14,180 nt of DNA from Victivallales bacterium (GCA_017964325.1 JAGCSE010000294.1:1-14180), one strand, 5' to 3'; counted from the stretch's first letter, positions 7,177 through 14,180 are shown. Program-made: numbers and translations. The notes: generated from the sequence alone by a model not told the origin.

Positions 7177-7803
7177 TCAGCCAAGCTCCACCATTCCAGT
7201 GAATCCCATGAATGCCAAGGCCATGAGGCCAGTGACGATTACCGTTGAGCCAAGGCCTTGCAATGGCTCTGGTATGTCTGCGTCTTTCAACTTGTTGCGG
7301 ATGCCCGCCATGAGGCAGATGGCCAAGCAGTAACCGAGGCCAGAACCAAGTGCATAAACGCTGGTCTTGATAAAATTGAAATTAAGGTTCGGGTCAATCA
7401 TGAAAAGGCTGACGCCGAGGATGGCACAGTTGACGGTGATGAGCGGCAGGAAGATGCCGAGGCTGAAATAGAGGGCGGGGGTGAAACGCTCCATGAGGAT
7501 TTCGAGCAATTGGACAAAACCCGCGATGACGAGAATGAAAATCAAGGAGTTGAGATGCGTTAAGTCCGCGTCTCCAAAGAACATGGAACCTTTTACAAGG
7601 AAGCCCTTATAGACGGCGTAATTGAGCATTGCCGTACAGAACGTTACGAAGGTGACAGCCACTCCCATGCCGAACGCGGTCTTCATGTTGCGGGAGATCG
7701 CGATGAAGGAGCACATACCTAAGAATTTGGACAGCAGGATGTTGCTTGTGAACATCGCTGCCAGGAAGATCAACAGGGGGCCGCCGGGAGTGAAGATGTC
7801 CAT
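7177..7803 (-). CDS. nqrE: NqrE (RnfA-like) membrane subunit of Na+-NADH:quinone reductase
   Basis: This 208-residue protein has about six TM helices and is full length for the NqrD/NqrE/RnfA/RnfE family. It shows SKFLGMCSF (25-33) and FLPLITVNCAI (118-128). Cys31 and Cys126 in these match the two cysteines that NqrE contributes to the intramembrane iron-sulfur centre shared with NqrD. The segments VQLLEILMERFTPALY (97-112) and TGLMALAFMGFTGM (191-204) are closer to NqrE than to RnfA as I know the families. It is the first gene of the nqr unit and nqrF starts 1 nt after its stop. No clear ribosome binding site precedes the ATG. The 107-bp AT-rich gap to the upstream recombinase gene holds a TATATT (7871-7876) with TTGCTT 15 bp away (7892-7897), a weak promoter candidate. 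The partner nqrD is not in the window. Confidence 0.92.
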   Translation of the reverse strand: MDIFTPGGPLLIFLAAMFTSNILLSKFLGMCSFIAISRNMKTAFGMGVAVTFVTFCTAMLNYAVYKGFLVKGSMFFGDADLTHLNSLIFILVIAGFVQLLEILMERFTPALYFSLGIFLPLITVNCAILGVSLFMIDPNLNFNFIKTSVYALGSGLGYCLAICLMAGIRNKLKDADIPEPLQGLGSTVIVTGLMALAFMGFTGMVELG

Positions 7804-7910
7804 GATGATGTCTATTTAGTTATAGGGAGCAAAGGGATTCAAGGGATGGGAACTGCAAAATTTACAATTTAATATATTTCTATTAATTTGCAAGCAATGG
7901 GAGATGTTTA

Positions 7911-8915
7911 TCAAGCCTTTGGGTGAGCCTTTTCATAGACCTGCATGAGATGCTTGATATCGACGTGTGTATAAATCTGCGTGGTGCTGAGGCTGGCATG
8001 GCCGAGCATTTCCTGCACCATGCGCAAGTCTGCTCCGTTTGCAAGCATATGCGTTGCAAAGGAATGACGTAGTTTGTGAGGAGTGCAGTCGCGGGGCAGG
8101 CCAGCCTCAGACAGATAGGATTTGAACCATCGTTCGACGGTGCGCGTCGTCAATTGTTCTCCTCGCTGATTGAGGAAAAGTGGGCCTGGAGCGCGGCGTG
8201 CGGCAAGCCCGATGGCTTCGCGTTGCTTCAAATATTCGTAAAGGGCCTTGATGGCGTAGCTGCCCAGCAGGCAAATGCGTTCTTTGCCGCCTTTGCCGCG
8301 GACTTTGAACTCGTCGGAAAGGAAGTCGATATCTTCGTATTTGAGACCGACGGCTTCGCTGATACGAAGTCCCGCGCTGTAAATGACTTCCAGAATGGCG
8401 GTGTCCCGTGCGGCGAGAAAATCGCATTCGCGCCGTCCGTCCGTTTCGCCTTGCATATTCACCATCTGCTTGCTCCAGAATGACTTGGGTGCATCCAGCA
8501 GTTTTTTCACCTGATCAACATCGAGGAAGACGGGAAGCCGCTTGCTGCCATGTGTGCTTTTTACAAGGCTGAATGGATTGCCCTGTACGACTTTTTCGCG
8601 TATGAGAAAGCGGAAGAACGACCGCATGCTGGACAGTTTACGGTTGACGGAGGCGCGGGACAGTCCGCCTGCAGTCAGCTCCATGGCGAACCGCTTGGCA
8701 TGGCGGACGGCGACGGATGGCCAGTTGCAATTTCCGTCTGACACGATATTTGGGACGATCTTGAGAAAATGTGCGATATCCATGAAATAGTTTTTCACGG
8801 TGTTTTCGCTGAGGATTTTCTCATAGCGCAGGAACTTGACGAAGCCAGAGATGAGGTCGTCTTTTACGAGCAATTCGCGTTCTGCGGATAAATCTAGTTC
8901 TTCTTTTTTTTCCAT
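7911..8915 (-). CDS. xerC: tyrosine recombinase, XerC/XerD type
   Basis: This 334-residue site-specific recombinase has an N-terminal SAM-like core-binding domain (about 20-110) and a C-terminal catalytic domain. The full catalytic set is visible: Arg184 in AGLRISE, Lys208 in RGKGGKER, His280 and Arg283 in HKLRHSFATH, His306 in LGHASLSTTQ and nucleophile Tyr315 in IYTHV. XerC/D are usually near 300 residues. The extra length is about 15 residues at the N-terminus and an insertion around 144-166 (FWSKQMVNMQGETDG). I chose the ATG at 8915; a longer frame to 9023 would add a Ser/Lys-rich stretch that is only the other-frame reading of the vWA gene's 3' end. No clear ribosome binding site. No integrase neighbours, transposase or att-like repeats are seen, so a chromosome-dimer resolution role is likelier than a mobile element. 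Whether it is XerC or XerD is uncertain. Confidence 0.92.
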   Translation of the reverse strand: MEKKEELDLSAERELLVKDDLISGFVKFLRYEKILSENTVKNYFMDIAHFLKIVPNIVSDGNCNWPSVAVRHAKRFAMELTAGGLSRASVNRKLSSMRSFFRFLIREKVVQGNPFSLVKSTHGSKRLPVFLDVDQVKKLLDAPKSFWSKQMVNMQGETDGRRECDFLAARDTAILEVIYSAGLRISEAVGLKYEDIDFLSDEFKVRGKGGKERICLLGSYAIKALYEYLKQREAIGLAARRAPGPLFLNQRGEQLTTRTVERWFKSYLSEAGLPRDCTPHKLRHSFATHMLANGADLRMVQEMLGHASLSTTQIYTHVDIKHLMQVYEKAHPKA

Positions 8916-8949
8916 GATAGGTGTGGTGTAGGCGTCTCGCCCATGCGAT

Positions 8950-10854
8950 TTACAGGAGGATTTCGAGGAGGAAGAGGAGGATGGCGAGCCAGCCGAACCA
9001 TCGTGTGAAATCACGTGGGGCATCCGTTGGTGGCGCGGTGGTGGGGCTTTCGGATAATTGGTTGGATTTCAACATCATACGCAAATCGTCAAGGTTGATG
9101 GATTCTATCATGGATTCGCGGAGGGGGACGTTGATGTCTCCACGGATGGAGCCGTCCATGAAGAGGGCGGGATGGGAGGTGTCAGCTTCCTTGCCATCGG
9201 AAAGGATATGCCTGTCACCGCAGAAGATGTGGATTTCGCCGAAGCCGTGCGGCACGGAGGCGAGCGTCAGTTCACGGAGAAGCGGGAGGAATGAATTGGT
9301 CAGCGGAAAATCGCTCCATTCGCGGGAGAAACCGAAAGCGAAGAAGAAGACATTTCCTTTTCCGATATTTTGGCTGATGAGAAGCGGTTGTTGTTCAAGG
9401 GATTGCATGAGGACGGACGTTCCGTGCAATGGAGCGAGGCGGTGATGCTTGCGGATGGGAAAGAGATACAGGTCATGGTCGCTGCGGTCGCCGAAAAGGT
9501 CATCCAATGGTGAATTGGCGGCGACGGAGCCGACACCGAGGGCGGCATTGCGGCTGGCCGCGCCCGCGATGCCCGATGACTGCGCCAATGGAATCGCGGC
9601 CTTTTGGAGGTTGCGCAGGGCGATGCTGGCGGAACCGCCGCCCGTCACGAAAAGAATGCCGCCGTTTTTCACATAACCACATAGTTTTTCCATGGTTGCA
9701 TCATCCATTGTTTCTGCGGATGAGAGCAGGAAAATGGCTTGAAAATCAGTGAGATGATCAAAATCAAGCGAATCGATGGTGGCTTGCGCCAATTTGTATT
9801 CGGACAGTCCATCGTCTTCTCCGGCGGCGAAGGCCTTTTGGGTGAAGAACAGTTCTTCGACGGAATCATCGGAATCCGACGGAATGAGCAGGATGGAAAT
9901 GGGAGGGCGACCAGCCGTCCAGAAAAGCCGCGAATCGTCCAGCGGATAGTCATCTTGTGAAAGGAAGGCGCGGCCTTGGCCGCTAGCATCCCAATGGTCG
10001 ATGACGAACGGACAGCGGGCGACGGATTTCGGGCGGATTTCCACGTCTTGTGTCAACGTTTCGTTGCCTGGCGTCGTTAGGGAGACCGTCCGTTTCTGTG
10101 GGGCGAGGGAGAAATTTCTAACGCTGACGATGATTTGGAGGCGGTTTTGGCTGAGGGGGCGGCAGATTGTATCCACGATGGCGACGTTGTCAATGGATTG
10201 TTTGTTCGAAGCGTCAAGAAACGATATTTCAACATCTTGTGGGACGATAGAGAGCTTTTGGTTCCAATCGCCGAGCTGGAAATCGGAGGCGATGAAGAGT
10301 CGGCGGTGGCCGCTCGTGCCAATCATGGAGACGGCTTTGCGCAAGGCTTCTTCGGGCAAGCCGCAGGCGTATGTCGTCTTCCAATCATCGACAAGCTGCA
10401 TTGTCTGTTCCGAAGATGCGGCGGGCGTTGCCTCTGAAAGAATTTGTGATGCGTAAACGATTGCGCCCGTGTACCATCCATTTAATTCTTTTAGAGCTTC
10501 ATGGACAAGCCGACGGCCGTTTTCAATACGTCCCGTGGAACCCATGGAGGCGGAGGCATCCAAAAGAAACACGGCGGTTTTCATATCGGATTCCGATCGT
10601 TCGGCGGGCGGCGGCGTCCATTTGGGACCTGCCATGAAGACGATGACTGCCGTGAGGAAGGCGAGACGCAGAAGGAGGCGTGGAATGTCGCGAAGCCGTC
10701 TGCGGCCGTCCTGTGGAATCTGTGCCTGGCGCAGGAAACGGATGCTTGGAAAGACAAGGGACCGAAGCCGTTGGCGATTAAGCAGATGCAGAATGATTGG
10801 CCCTGCCAGTGTCGGTAGCAGCCAAAGATATAATGGATGGGCGAATGAGAACAT
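8950..10854 (-). CDS. BatA-like membrane protein with vWA domain
   Basis: This 634-residue protein begins with the double-TM N-terminus of Bat-type proteins: MFSFAHPLYLWLLPTLAGPIILHLLNR, then FPSIRFL (35-41) and a second TM (about 58-76). A vWA domain follows, with metal-site motif DASAS (99-103) and the later SDFQLGDW (190-197). The middle (about 330-510) contains GYVKNGGILFVTGGG, resembling the glutamine-amidotransferase-like fold often found in these proteins. A C-terminal TM (about 616-634) closes it. Such proteins usually work with DUF58 proteins and MoxR AAA+ ATPases; their exact role is poorly known, with envelope stress or complex assembly proposed. The DUF58 partner is upstream, but no moxR gene is in the window. 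The start codon follows a 21-bp tandem repeat directly and has no ribosome binding site. The recombinase gene starts 34 bp after its stop. Confidence 0.9.
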   Translation of the reverse strand: MFSFAHPLYLWLLPTLAGPIILHLLNRQRLRSLVFPSIRFLRQAQIPQDGRRRLRDIPRLLLRLAFLTAVIVFMAGPKWTPPPAERSESDMKTAVFLLDASASMGSTGRIENGRRLVHEALKELNGWYTGAIVYASQILSEATPAASSEQTMQLVDDWKTTYACGLPEEALRKAVSMIGTSGHRRLFIASDFQLGDWNQKLSIVPQDVEISFLDASNKQSIDNVAIVDTICRPLSQNRLQIIVSVRNFSLAPQKRTVSLTTPGNETLTQDVEIRPKSVARCPFVIDHWDASGQGRAFLSQDDYPLDDSRLFWTAGRPPISILLIPSDSDDSVEELFFTQKAFAAGEDDGLSEYKLAQATIDSLDFDHLTDFQAIFLLSSAETMDDATMEKLCGYVKNGGILFVTGGGSASIALRNLQKAAIPLAQSSGIAGAASRNAALGVGSVAANSPLDDLFGDRSDHDLYLFPIRKHHRLAPLHGTSVLMQSLEQQPLLISQNIGKGNVFFFAFGFSREWSDFPLTNSFLPLLRELTLASVPHGFGEIHIFCGDRHILSDGKEADTSHPALFMDGSIRGDINVPLRESMIESINLDDLRMMLKSNQLSESPTTAPPTDAPRDFTRWFGWLAILLFLLEILL

Positions 10855-10859
10855 TTATC

Positions 10860-10939
10860 AATTCACAATTTTCAATTCATAATTCACAATTTTCAATTCA
10901 TAATTCACAATTTTCAATTCATAATTCACAATTTTCAAT
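10860..10939. repeat. 21-bp AT-rich tandem repeat, about 3.8 copies
   Basis: Three exact copies of AATTCACAATTTTCAATTCAT lie at 10860-10880, 10881-10901 and 10902-10922, followed by 17 matching bases at 10923-10939. The unit is itself built from related CAATT/AATTC words. The array fills more than half of the 144-bp spacer between the DUF58 and vWA genes and ends 5 bp from the vWA start codon, where a ribosome binding site would be expected. The rest of the spacer (10940-10998) shows only a weak AT dyad (TACTA/TAGTA near 10946-10963) and nothing else I can name. Confidence 0.95.
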
Positions 10940-10998
10940 CTTTGTTACTATTTATTTTTAGTATGACCAAAACGATCAACGTGGAGTCAAAAGAGCCG

Positions 10999-11895
10999 TT
11001 ATGCCTTTCGATGGTTCAGGAAAGCGGAGAGGGCGTCTTCCAGACTGCGGGATGTGTCTGCAAGCAGGTGGTCTGTTTGCGTTTCCATGCAATCAGAGCG
11101 GATGGAGTCGATAAACTGCGTCATGCGGCGGCGGTAATCGTCGGCGATTTGCGGAGGGGATGTGGCCATACGGTCGTTCGTTTCACTGTCCGTGAAATTC
11201 ATGGCCTCCGTGAAGGGAAATGAAATTTCATCATGGTCGAGAATATGGAACAGCATGGTGTCACGATGTCCGAAACGCATCATTCGCAGATGCTTGGCCA
11301 ATTGGTCTTCAAATGCGTGGAAATCCGACATGAACACCATCATGCCGCGTCCTTTTAGATAATCAGCGGCTTGGCTCCAGGCTGTTGGATGATCAGCGAC
11401 ACCGGAAGGCTTGATTCGCGAGAGTTCAGCGAGCATGGAAGTAAGCGTGCCGTGATGCTGGCTGGAAGATGTTTGGCTCAACATGTTGTTTGAATAGACG
11501 AACAAACCAACTTGATCTCCTTGTCGTTGCGCAAGATACGCCAGGCAGGCGGCAAGCAGGGAGGCGTATTCGAATTTAGAGCAGACGGCGTTTTCGCCCT
11601 TGTAGGACATGGAGGCCGATGCGTCCAGAACAAGCGCGACGCGCATATTCGTCTCTTCCTGGAAGACTTTCATGCAGACCTTGTCCTGACGTGCGAAAAG
11701 CTTCCAATCCACATACTTAAGGTCATCGCCGGGCACATAGCCGCGGTATTGGAGGAATTCTCCGCCATAGCCGCGGCAGACGCTGCGGTGCGCTCCCGTG
11801 AGAAAGCCTTCGACGGCGATTCGCGCCATGAGCGAGAAATCGCCGATGCGGCTCAGGAGAGCGGGTGATAATAGTTCTGAAAGCGTTGGTTCCAC
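10999..11895 (-). CDS. DUF58 domain protein
   Basis: This 298-residue DUF58-family protein is partner of the adjacent BatA-like vWA protein. The N-terminal pattern LLSPALLSRIGDFSLMARIAVEGFLTGAHRS (8-38) and the signature VPGDDLKYVDWKLFAR (54-69) are characteristic. A vWA-like segment follows with DASASM (91-96), a possible metal site, and SDFHAF later. It is probably cytosolic and acts with a MoxR-type ATPase in an unresolved assembly or stress role. I chose the GTG at 11895, which gives the normal family N-terminus and begins 5 bp after the stop of the phosphodiesterase gene. A longer frame to 12033 runs through that gene in another frame and gives an Arg/His-rich tail, so I reject it. An ATG at 11829 would cut into the conserved N-terminus. 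No clear ribosome binding site. A start slightly different from GTG remains possible. Confidence 0.9.
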   Translation of the reverse strand: MEPTLSELLSPALLSRIGDFSLMARIAVEGFLTGAHRSVCRGYGGEFLQYRGYVPGDDLKYVDWKLFARQDKVCMKVFQEETNMRVALVLDASASMSYKGENAVCSKFEYASLLAACLAYLAQRQGDQVGLFVYSNNMLSQTSSSQHHGTLTSMLAELSRIKPSGVADHPTAWSQAADYLKGRGMMVFMSDFHAFEDQLAKHLRMMRFGHRDTMLFHILDHDEISFPFTEAMNFTDSETNDRMATSPPQIADDYRRRMTQFIDSIRSDCMETQTDHLLADTSRSLEDALSAFLNHRKA

Positions 11896-11900
11896 GGTAG

Positions 11901-12674
11901 TTATCTGACGATGTCCAAAACGATGTCGGCGCGGTTGGAGAGCATGCCTGTGCCGCCTTGCGCGAGAATCTTGCGGATGTTGGGCTCCGTGTCCGCATAG
12001 AACACGTTGGTGCGCAGGCCAAGCTGGCGGCAAAGTGCGTAAGTATCTTCATTGGAATGCTCGATGGGGGGCTGGACGAAACGGCAACCAATCTCCTTGC
12101 AGAGCTTCAGATTGTCCGGCTCGCAGCGTTCCTTCCAGCCGGGCGTGTAGCAGACTTCGATTCTGGAATCGAAGGATTTAACAAGCTCAATGTTCTCAAG
12201 TTTGTCGATGGTCATGAAGCCTTGGTCGAACATGTCGTAATCACAGTAGAGGCGGCAGATCTCCTTGATGCCGTCCGGTTTGGCGTAAATCTGGATGTTC
12301 ATGCCGGCCTTGCCGCGGAACTCCTGGAGGATTTCTTCAAACGTCGGTATCTCAAGATGTTCGTAGATAGGGGCTTTCAGCTTTTCACGACCGAACGCGC
12401 AGTAGGAGAAATTGCCTTCCTTCAGTTGGGCGAGCGTCAGATCCTCCCCACGGCCGGTCAGATTTGACGTCCTGTCCAGCGAATTATCATGCAAGATGAA
12501 GGGAATGCCGTCAAGCGTTGTGCGCAGATCGAATTCAATCATGTCCGCGCCCCATGCGACGGCCTTGCGCATGGCGAGGGCCGTGTTTTCCGGGAAGCAG
12601 CCGGAAGCGCCGCGGTGAGCAGTCACGATGACGTGATTCCAATCTTCGTATAACGCGGTCAAATTGGTGAACAT
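11901..12674 (-). CDS. glycerophosphodiester phosphodiesterase family protein
   Basis: This 257-residue TIM-barrel protein belongs to the family that hydrolyses glycerophosphodiesters to sn-glycerol 3-phosphate and an alcohol, using a divalent metal. The active-site block is well kept: TAHRGASGCFPENT (18-31; His20, Arg21, Glu29), GADMIEFDL (42-50; Glu47, Asp49) and DGIPFILHDNSLDRT (55-69; His62). In the next metal-ligand strand, family members usually have N-I-E-I-K; here it reads NIQIYAK (126-132), with Gln128 in place of Glu, so activity may be altered. The C-terminus GTGMLSNRAD matches the usual G-x-x-T-[DN]-R-P-D. No signal peptide is evident, so it is probably cytosolic. The ATG at 12674 has GGAG 11 nt upstream; a much longer frame reaching 13073 would run antisense through the esterase gene and is rejected. 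It leads the DUF58/vWA genes. Confidence 0.9.
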   Translation of the reverse strand: MFTNLTALYEDWNHVIVTAHRGASGCFPENTALAMRKAVAWGADMIEFDLRTTLDGIPFILHDNSLDRTSNLTGRGEDLTLAQLKEGNFSYCAFGREKLKAPIYEHLEIPTFEEILQEFRGKAGMNIQIYAKPDGIKEICRLYCDYDMFDQGFMTIDKLENIELVKSFDSRIEVCYTPGWKERCEPDNLKLCKEIGCRFVQPPIEHSNEDTYALCRQLGLRTNVFYADTEPNIRKILAQGGTGMLSNRADIVLDIVR

Positions 12675-12708
12675 GGCGATTTTTGCTCCAAGTTTTTTCC
12701 GTTTTGGA

Positions 12709-12738
12709 TTAGTAAAACATTTATTTTGGTAATATAAT
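12709..12738 (+). promoter_or_regulatory. candidate promoter for the sialate O-acetylesterase-like gene
   Basis: A perfect TATAAT lies at 12733-12738 with only a weak TTAGTA 18 bp upstream (12709-12714), which would suit an activator-dependent promoter. Transcription would start near 12745, about 48 bp before the ATG. Just downstream of the -10 is a direct repeat AAGTTTG-CGT-AAGTTTG (12741-12757), one helical turn apart and a possible operator. Confidence 0.4.
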
Positions 12739-12759
12739 ATAAGTTTGCGTAAGTTTGAA
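12731..12759 (-). promoter_or_regulatory. candidate promoter for the phosphodiesterase gene and following genes
   Basis: On the minus strand TTCAAA (plus 12754-12759, four of six to the -35 consensus) and TATATT (plus 12731-12736, five of six) are 17 bp apart, giving a leader of about 50 nt before the ATG at 12674. It overlaps the plus-strand TATAAT of the esterase gene, so the two divergent promoters would compete for the same DNA. Confidence 0.35.
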
Positions 12760-12792
12760 TCTCCCTTGAGAAAAAAATAAAGGAAAAATCCC

Positions 12793-14180
12793 ATGAAGAA
12801 ACATTTCGGCATCTTGATGATGGTTGTCTGCGCGATGGCGTTCGGCTTGGAAATGCCGTCCATTTTCACCGACCATTTGGTTCTGCAACGCGCGGCGGAA
12901 ATACGCGTCTGGGGGAAAGCTCCTGCCAATACGGACGTTACGGTGATGTTTGCAGACAATTCCACGACCGTGAAGGCGGGGGCGGACGGCAAATGGCTCG
13001 CCAAACTGCCGCCGCTCGGCCCAAGCGCGGAAGGGCGGGACATGGTCGTCAAGGCGGATACGGAGAAAGTCATTCATGATGTATTGGTCGGTGACGTATG
13101 GCTCTGCGCTGGGCAGTCCAATATGCAGTTCGCCTTGAAGAGCACGGACAACATCGCGCCGATCATCGAATCTTCAGAAAACAATGGAATCCGTTTGTTA
13201 CAAGTCCCTTGCACATGGAGCCGCACGCCGCAGGACAACGTGAAGACCGCCTGGAAGCTCTGCAATCCTCAGACCGTCCCGAATTTCTCCGCCGTCGGCT
13301 ATCTGACGGGGCGCGAACTGCAGGAGCAGGTAAAAGTCCCGATGGGGCTCGTCCAGATCGCATGGGGCGGTTGCCGCGTGGAGGCGATGACGCGGCTGGA
13401 GGATTTCGACAAAGTGTTCGCGCTGAAGAACGTGGCCGAAAAAGTCAAGGCGGAGGTCGCGGACATCAAAGCCAAGAAAGATGAAGAGCTCCGCAAAGAC
13501 AAGCAGCGCCTTTCTACCGTGCTGTACAACGCGATGGTCCATCCGCTTGGACCGTTCGCCGTGAAAGGCCTGCTCTGGTATCAGGGCGAAGACAACCATT
13601 CGGAAGGCGACATCTACGACGCCAAGCTGAAGGCGCTCGCCGTTTCGTGGCGCCGTTGCTTCGCGAATCCGACGATGCCGATCTACATCGTCCTCCTGCC
13701 GCCGTGGCAGTACGGCAACGAAGAAGGCACGCGCATCCCGCGTTTCTTGGCGGCACAGCGCCGTTTTGCGGAATCGGATCCGTATGCGGGCTTCATCGTC
13801 ACGACGGACTGCGGCAATCCGTCGGACATCCATCCGCGCAACAAGATCCCACTGGCCTCCCGTCTCGCAAAACTCGTCCTTTACAAGACTTACGGTATTG
13901 GAGACGAAACGAGCCTCGCGCCGACGTTCAAGTCCGCCGAACGTGCGGACAGCCGCGTCATCGTGACGTTCGACAATCCGAACGGCCTGAAATCGCGTGA
14001 CGGCGAACCGATCTCCTTCCTGCAACTTGCGGGGGAGGACGGACAGTTCGCCGCCGCCAACGGCGTCGTCGAAGGCGAGAAGCTGATTGTCTCCTCTCCT
14101 AACATCGCCGCGCCGAAGAAGATTCGCTTCGGATGGGACAAACTGGCGAATCCGAACCTTGTGAACAGCGTCGGCAATCC
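12793..14180 (+). CDS. sialate O-acetylesterase-like SGNH hydrolase, secreted, 3' end beyond the right edge
   Basis: The visible 462 codons form an SGNH-type carbohydrate esterase of the kind that removes O-acetyl groups from sialic acids or other glycans. A signal peptide is evident (MKKHFGILMMVVCAMAFG, cleavage near residue 18-19). The N-terminal beta domain starts MPSIFTDHLVLQR as in this family. SGNH block I is GQSNMQ (107-112) with nucleophile Ser109. WYQGEDN (262-268) is the family hallmark, and DIHPRNK (345-351) supplies the catalytic His347 with Asp345. The family is usually 480-650 residues, so little may be missing. The ATG has AAGGA 8 nt upstream. The second half appears richer in G+C and in C/G-ending codons than the neighbouring genes, by eye. 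It diverges from the phosphodiesterase gene. Specificity for sialic acid rather than acetyl-xylan or another glycan is not shown by sequence. Confidence 0.92.
   Translation, partial: MKKHFGILMMVVCAMAFGLEMPSIFTDHLVLQRAAEIRVWGKAPANTDVTVMFADNSTTVKAGADGKWLAKLPPLGPSAEGRDMVVKADTEKVIHDVLVGDVWLCAGQSNMQFALKSTDNIAPIIESSENNGIRLLQVPCTWSRTPQDNVKTAWKLCNPQTVPNFSAVGYLTGRELQEQVKVPMGLVQIAWGGCRVEAMTRLEDFDKVFALKNVAEKVKAEVADIKAKKDEELRKDKQRLSTVLYNAMVHPLGPFAVKGLLWYQGEDNHSEGDIYDAKLKALAVSWRRCFANPTMPIYIVLLPPWQYGNEEGTRIPRFLAAQRRFAESDPYAGFIVTTDCGNPSDIHPRNKIPLASRLAKLVLYKTYGIGDETSLAPTFKSAERADSRVIVTFDNPNGLKSRDGEPISFLQLAGEDGQFAAANGVVEGEKLIVSSPNIAAPKKIRFGWDKLANPNLVNSVGN

Noticed and set aside
7911..8915. Recombinase as part of a prophage, integron or integrative element
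   Set aside because: No attachment-site repeats, tRNA gene, transposase, phage genes or gene cassettes are seen around it, and the flanking genes are ordinary housekeeping-type genes.
8916..9023. N-terminal extension of the recombinase
   Set aside because: It is a Ser/Lys-rich low-complexity stretch produced by reading the end of the vWA gene and the spacer in another frame.
10860..10939. Short CRISPR array
   Set aside because: The units are directly adjacent with no spacers between them, and there are no cas genes nearby.
11896..12033. N-terminal extension of the DUF58 protein
   Set aside because: The added residues are Arg/His/Pro-rich, overlap the phosphodiesterase gene out of frame, and have no counterpart in DUF58 proteins.
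11901..13073. Phosphodiesterase gene extended to about 390 residues
   Set aside because: The extra N-terminal part runs antisense through the esterase gene and both promoters. The ATG at 12674 has GGAG upstream and gives the normal family start.

Overview
The window looks like chromosomal DNA of a Gram-negative bacterium with an outer membrane: it carries an RND efflux pump with its periplasmic adaptor, a Na+-NADH:quinone oxidoreductase (Nqr) gene set and a secreted sialate O-acetylesterase-type enzyme. The mix of Nqr, a discoidin-type carbohydrate-binding domain, a DUF58/vWA pair and a glycan esterase would fit a PVC-group bacterium (Lentisphaerota, Kiritimatiellota or Verrucomicrobiota). 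That placement is an impression from gene content only; there is no rRNA or other marker gene here. Coding density is high and no gap between genes exceeds about 150 bp.

Layout, left to right: (1) 1-2729, minus strand, an RND inner-membrane pump (cut by the left edge) preceded by its membrane fusion protein, with a promoter-like sequence at 2772-2799. (2) 2819-3958, plus strand, a family-4-type glycosyltransferase divergent from the efflux operon. (3) 3974-7803, minus strand, four tightly packed genes in transcription order nqrE, nqrF, nqrB-like, nqrC. nqrA and nqrD are not in the window. The nqrB-like protein is unusually short and the NqrC protein carries a C-terminal F5/8-type-C (discoidin/CBM32-like) domain. 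(4) 7911-8915, minus strand, a XerC/XerD-type tyrosine recombinase. (5) 8950-11895, minus strand, a BatA-like vWA membrane protein and a DUF58 protein, separated by a 144-bp spacer with a 21-bp AT-rich tandem repeat that runs almost to the start codon of the vWA gene. (6) 11901-12674, minus strand, a glycerophosphodiester phosphodiesterase-family protein. (7) 12793-14180, plus strand, a secreted sialate O-acetylesterase-like SGNH hydrolase, cut by the right edge.

Eight genes from 12674 down to 3974 lie on the same strand. The four nqr genes clearly form one unit: two junctions are overlapping or nearly touching and the third has a 17-bp gap. The others may be read from several promoters. The GDPD/esterase pair and the efflux/glycosyltransferase pair each diverge from a short AT-rich region with overlapping candidate promoters.

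The most unusual feature is the Nqr-like cluster: a lectin-like domain fused to the extracytoplasmic flavoprotein subunit, a compact NqrB/RnfD-like subunit without a recognisable flavin attachment motif, and no nqrA or nqrD alongside. This may be a variant Nqr/Rnf-family complex, but the missing subunits could be encoded elsewhere.
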